The notes under the pieces are model-generated. The model was not told where the DNA came from, ran no database searches, and was given only the letters and a program-made list of their open reading frames with translations. Shown here piece after piece: positions 60,064 to 64,000 of a stretch of DNA of 64,000 bases. The translations under genes were made by a program, and so were the position numbers. Position 1 is the stretch's first letter. Each line of letters opens with the position of its first letter. Origin of the DNA: Zygnema cylindricum (Eukaryota; Streptophyta; Zygnematophyceae; Zygnematales; Zygnemataceae); contig JBBHKE010002173.1 of the NCBI GenBank assembly GCA_037447655.1, forward strand, positions 46,323 through 110,322. Direction: 5' to 3'.

Positions 60064-60522
60064 CCATAGTTCAAAAGTAGGTGAAAGTACGCCCATACAA
60101 TATGCCTATTGTACGCAAAACATACAATATGACCTTAAGACCCATATTGTATTGGTCGCAAAATGAAAAAAACTAGTAACAGGGTTGAGTTGCACATCGA
60201 TCGATAGAGAATTAAACGTCATGTCTAAATATTGAAAAACATTCGGACAAAAAAATATTGTTTAGTGAGTTTTGAGGTATTTTTTTATTTAAACTGTCAA
60301 ATTTGGAAGATCGGACGGTCGCTGATGAAAGTAGCGATCTAAGAAGATCACATGAAAGCCCATAACACAACTTACGATAGGACTATCGTCAGATTTGGAC
60401 GATCGGACGGTCGCTGATCGAAGTAGCGATTTAAGAAGATCACATGAAAAGCCCATAACACAACTTACGATAAAGGCGCCTACAAAAGGCCTAAAATAGA
60501 AACGCCTACTTTTGAACTATGG
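60064..60522. mobile_element. Inverted-repeat element, 459 bp, TTAACA target duplication
   Basis: Termini CCATAGTTCAAAAGTAGG and exact complement, flanked by TTAACA on both sides (60058-60063, 60523-60528). Inside, a ~78-bp block is repeated near 60302-60379 and 60393-60471. No coding frame. Confidence 0.8.
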
Positions 60523-60528
60523 TTAACA

Positions 60529-61177
60529 TTCGTCGACCTGAAAGGTTAAAATTTGTTACACGCAACATTTCACGTAACGAAAAACCAATCAAGGTACGCT
60601 TCAAAAGATACTTGTAGTAATTTAAAGTTTTAAACCATTGCGAGCCAATCGGTAAAAAAAGAGCATGTACGGCTTTTGTAGGATGTCAAGTTATTTCGCT
60701 TCAAAAACTTTCCCTGGCGCGAAAGGGTTGCTTACTGAGATCTTTGGTCAGGATCAAACAGATAATTATAACAAAAGATTACAGAAAGTGATTGTATTTA
60801 TTATTTGGAAAGATTCGATTCGCTGTGAAGCTGATTCGCAGTAGAATCAGATTCTTCACTCCCAATATGGGTCACCTTGTAGGTACCTTATCGTACACTC
60901 AGCTACTGTACTTACTTGTTTTGTCGCATTATAGAACTCTCCTCAATTTTCACATGCCAACTCGACCATCCACAGGAACGCCATGTGCCGATGTTTTGTC
61001 CTTTAGTGTGTTGCAGCAATGAGAACATACTGCGAGCTGAGTTAAGATAATTTACATGAAATCTGAGCCGCTCCACGAAATATGGACGGTTAGGATGTTT
61101 CAAGGGATACACAAAAGGAGCTTAAACGTATCGATTTTTTTTTTGAGAATGGCGATATCTGCATCTACAGCACAGTA
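60529..61177. other. Spacer, no gene recognised
   Basis: Nothing recognised on either strand. Confidence 0.4.
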
Positions 61178-61393
61178 CACCGTGTATCGCTATTAGTGTA
61201 AATTATTTTTTTGCCACACAAAACATCTTTTTCCCGTACACACTTGTCCGATTTTCAGTTAGTTACAGCCAATCGGAAGCTGAGACTATTACCTTTCAAT
61301 TGCAACCGTCAGATCTAAAATCGGTCAGATGTGTACGGAGAAAAGACGTTTTAAGTTGCAAAAAAACATTAACACTAATAGCGATACACGGTG
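61178..61393. mobile_element. MITE of the CACCG family, 216 bp, TA target duplication
   Basis: Perfect 22-bp terminal inverted repeats beginning CACCGTGTATCGCTATTAGT, TA on both sides (61176-61177, 61394-61395). Confidence 0.9.
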
Positions 61394-62442
61394 TACTGCA
61401 GTCGCATGTTTCTAATATAGAATCAGTATAGTACTGTAGTATTACCATCACAGTGTGAACTATTTAAAATACTCGTTGACTGATGCAGTTTTGTATCTCT
61501 AATAAATCTTTAGCTCTTATCGTACGGCAAATCTGTACCTTTTGTCATTTAGGACTTCAGCCGTCCACTGACGCACCGCCTCTGGAATCCTTGTCTTCAC
61601 GGGCCCTAGGGGTGTAGACGTGACGGACTCGTTTGAGTCATGCAATGATTGGAATCTATCTCTGGCCGTCGATGACATAACAATATCCATCTGACGACCA
61701 TTTATACGCTTTGATTTTTGTTTGACCCAAAATGGCCCAATGGAGCCAGCCGTACGAAGTACCTTATTTCTTAGAATTTTCTGAGTCCTTTTCTACAAAA
61801 TTCAGCTTTCAAAATTTGAACACCGCAAAATGCGTCAGTCGACGAAATTACCCATGTGCTTTCGAGCAGAAAGTCCTATAGCAGACAAAATCAGGTACGC
61901 AAAAGATACGTAATAGATACTCGAGTCGAGTGTACCCACCACGTGCATCTCCTTTCCGTCCGTACACTAAATCAAGAGTTAGGTGACCAACAAATCGCCA
62001 AACTTTAAAGGGTGTCGGCGGGATAAGACCGCGACAAGAGCTCAAATGGCATCATTCGGTCCCGAGTGCTTGGAATCGTACGGACATTGACGCCCTCAGT
62101 ATATGACGGAGCTAGTGACGCTTTAAATGTACGGAATAACGCTGGCCGGCAGATTCCCGGGACACGAGTCCTATGTCGGTTTTCAGAGGTTAGCCAATAG
62201 AATACTGTAACCTTGTCATGCGCTTGTCTTCTCCGCAATTTTGTCATTTCTCATTGTTTTTCACATCCATATACAAATACGAACGCGAAACTATAGAGCT
62301 CATCACTTCCACAATTTGAACGAAAAAGAAAAAAGAAGAATATTCAAATAAATAGAGAAACAATACAAAAAAAAGGCCTAGAGAATACAAACAAAAACAA
62401 TAGCCTTACGAAAGAGATATTAAAAAAAAAAGAAAAAAAACC
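61394..62442. other. Region upstream of the kinase gene
   Basis: No gene recognised. The last ~150 bp before the kinase start are A-rich and probably 5' UTR or promoter. Confidence 0.4.
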
Positions 62443-63610
62443 ATGTGTTGTCATGATTCGACATTACAAAACTCCCAAATAAAAAAACCTCTTGACTCGA
62501 AAACCGCCAATTCGTCAAATGGCGCCGATTGCAAATCTGAACCGACGTCATTGAGTTGCACCAAGGATGAATCTGGACCGTTCGTTTGGGGAAAAATCCT
62601 TGGAAGTGGCGCGTCGGGTACCGTACACAAATGTGTCGACATTCGTAACGGAATGGAGGTCGCATGCAAAGTAATCCGTAAGAGAAATTCGCCAATCGGC
62701 GCTCCGACGCCATTCGTCGAAGTCGCGGCGCTAATCGCGCTTAGGGACTATCCGGGAATCATCCAGTTAGAGGACTTTTATGAAGGGAAAAAGGTAAGAA
62801 ATAAACACCAATTTTAAATAAAATGAAATTGAATTGAATTGAATCGAATTGAATTGATTTGAAATCACATTGATGTGGGTTGCTTTGACTTAGGGTAAAA
62901 GGTGAGATAAGAAATTTAATTGGATTAGCATCAGCGTGAAAATTGAAATTGCAATATTGTTATCGTTTTTTTTTTCTCTTCCTTTTTCTATAGCGAGATT
63001 TTTTGATTTGAAATGAATTTTTTTACTTGAAATGATTTTTTTTGACTTGAAATGATTTTTTTGGCTTTGAATGGACTTGATTGAACTGGGAGACTTATAA
63101 AGGTCTAAAGTCGATTTCAAAAATTTGACAATTTTTGATTGAAATTACGGATAATTAAGGAAGAAATTAATAAGAAGATAATTTTACAAGATTACAAGAT
63201 CTATCCAATATATAATGAGATACAAAATTTTGATTCATATTGCTAATTAAGTCATTAAATGTCAAATAGTAGTCACCATTTTTGGACCATCAAACATTGA
63301 ATTGTTTTAGGAGATAAATGCTAAAAAAAATACTCCAAACATAGAGTTTATCTAAGAAAATGGTATTTTTAGCTCAAATTCCAATATTGGTGCCTTAATT
63401 TGTCAAGTTTGAAATGAAAATCACTTTAAAAAAATCTATCCCTGATTTGGGATTATTGAATTATTGTTCAAAGATTCTTCTTGAAATTATTTTCCTTCCC
63501 TCAATGCTTTCAAAATTCAATTGACTTTTCCTTAATGGTTCCTTGAACTTGAAGTTTCTTCAATTGGTTCCTTCATAATTTTATGCTTGAAACTGTTAAC
63601 ATTTCTTAGA

Positions 63611-63655
<45 letters not shown>

Positions 63656-63986
63656 TTTCTCCTTTTGTCTTTTTCATTCTGTCAAAAAAATGAAAACTGA
63701 TTTAGTCTTTAAAAAGTTTTTTCTTTTGTGTGTTTGTAGAACATTGTCCTTACAATGGAACTTTGTCGAGGCGGAGATCTTCTCGATCGAATTAATCTGC
63801 GAGGTCCATATTCTGAATTCGACGCTGCAAAAGTTTTTGCGACACTATCGGAAATCATACGAAATTGTCATTCCAAAAAGATAATGCATCGGGATTTGAA
63901 ACCCGAAAATGTACTTTTGAAGTCGATGGAATCCGATACCGACATTCGACTCGCGGATTTTGGACAGGCAGCTTTCTTTGAGGAAG
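62443..63986 (+). CDS. CDPK/PPCK-type Ser/Thr protein kinase, 5' part
   Basis: Exon 1 62443-62793 (117 codons, phase 0) and exon 2 63740-63986 join in frame; the gene continues past the window, since GTATGT follows exon 2. The start ATG is the first in frame. Kinase landmarks: glycine loop LGSGASGTV (53-61), lysine in VACKVI (Lys76), Glu93 as helix C candidate, HRDLKPEN (167-174) and DFG (190-192). All catalytic residues seen are standard. The HRDLKPENVLLKS and IRLADFG pattern fits the plant calcium-dependent kinase, CRK and PEP-carboxylase-kinase group. Whether a junction and EF-hands follow cannot be seen, so the subgroup is open. The N-terminus starts MCCH; paired Cys could be acylated, but there is no Gly2 for myristoylation. 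The intron is 946 bp and carries a CT microsatellite. Confidence 0.88.
63614..63652 (+). repeat. CT dinucleotide microsatellite in the kinase intron
   Basis: About 19 uninterrupted CT units, some 90 bp before the exon 2 acceptor. Confidence 0.95.
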
Positions 63987-64000
63987 GTATGTGAGAAGGG

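Overview
The window looks like nuclear DNA of a streptophyte, most likely a charophyte alga such as Chara. The evidence is intron-rich genes with GT-AG junctions, a plant-type TBL/PMR5 O-acetyltransferase-like gene, a plant DUF674 gene, many Ty1/copia remnants and interstitial CCCTAAA/CCCTAACCC repeats of the plant telomere type. The species itself is an inference. Large introns and dense transposon debris leave few genes in 64 kb.

Layout. 0.97-4.76 kb (+): a complete seven-exon TBL-like gene (359 codons) whose last exon end is repeated three times. 5.9-6.7 kb: degenerate minisatellite. 7.36-8.52 kb (-): three-exon DUF674 gene broken by a 35-bp tandem duplication. 8.9-21.9 kb: copia territory. 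It holds an RNase H remnant, a decayed copia element with two ~1-kb LTRs (-), a second copia fragment (+), and several small elements with CACCG termini and TA target duplications. 22-23.4 kb: a Harbinger-like non-autonomous element with two perfect hairpins. 26.4-39.2 kb: a recent ~6.2-6.5 kb tandem duplication. It contains the upstream region and first eight recognisable exons of a secreted multidomain protein, with breakpoints in GGGAGA arrays. Copy 1 is truncated. Copy 2 continues to 43.75 kb and encodes a proline-rich segment, a beta-trefoil (CBM13-like) lectin region, a papain-like protease with Cys/His/Asn retained, two EGF-like modules and about four LysM-like modules. 43.8-53 kb: low-complexity DNA, a cluster of G-box palindromes and copia remnants. 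53-62 kb: nested MITEs and an interstitial telomere-like array split by a solo LTR. 62.44-64 kb (+): the 5' part of a CDPK/PPCK-type protein kinase that runs off the window.

The genes are independent loci, not an operon. The TBL protein and the lectin-protease-LysM protein are both expected in the secretory system or wall. The most notable items are the lectin-papain-EGF-LysM architecture, its partial tandem duplication with reciprocal transposon presence/absence between copies, and a Harbinger-like family whose inverted repeats and internal hairpins differ between copies but match within each copy.
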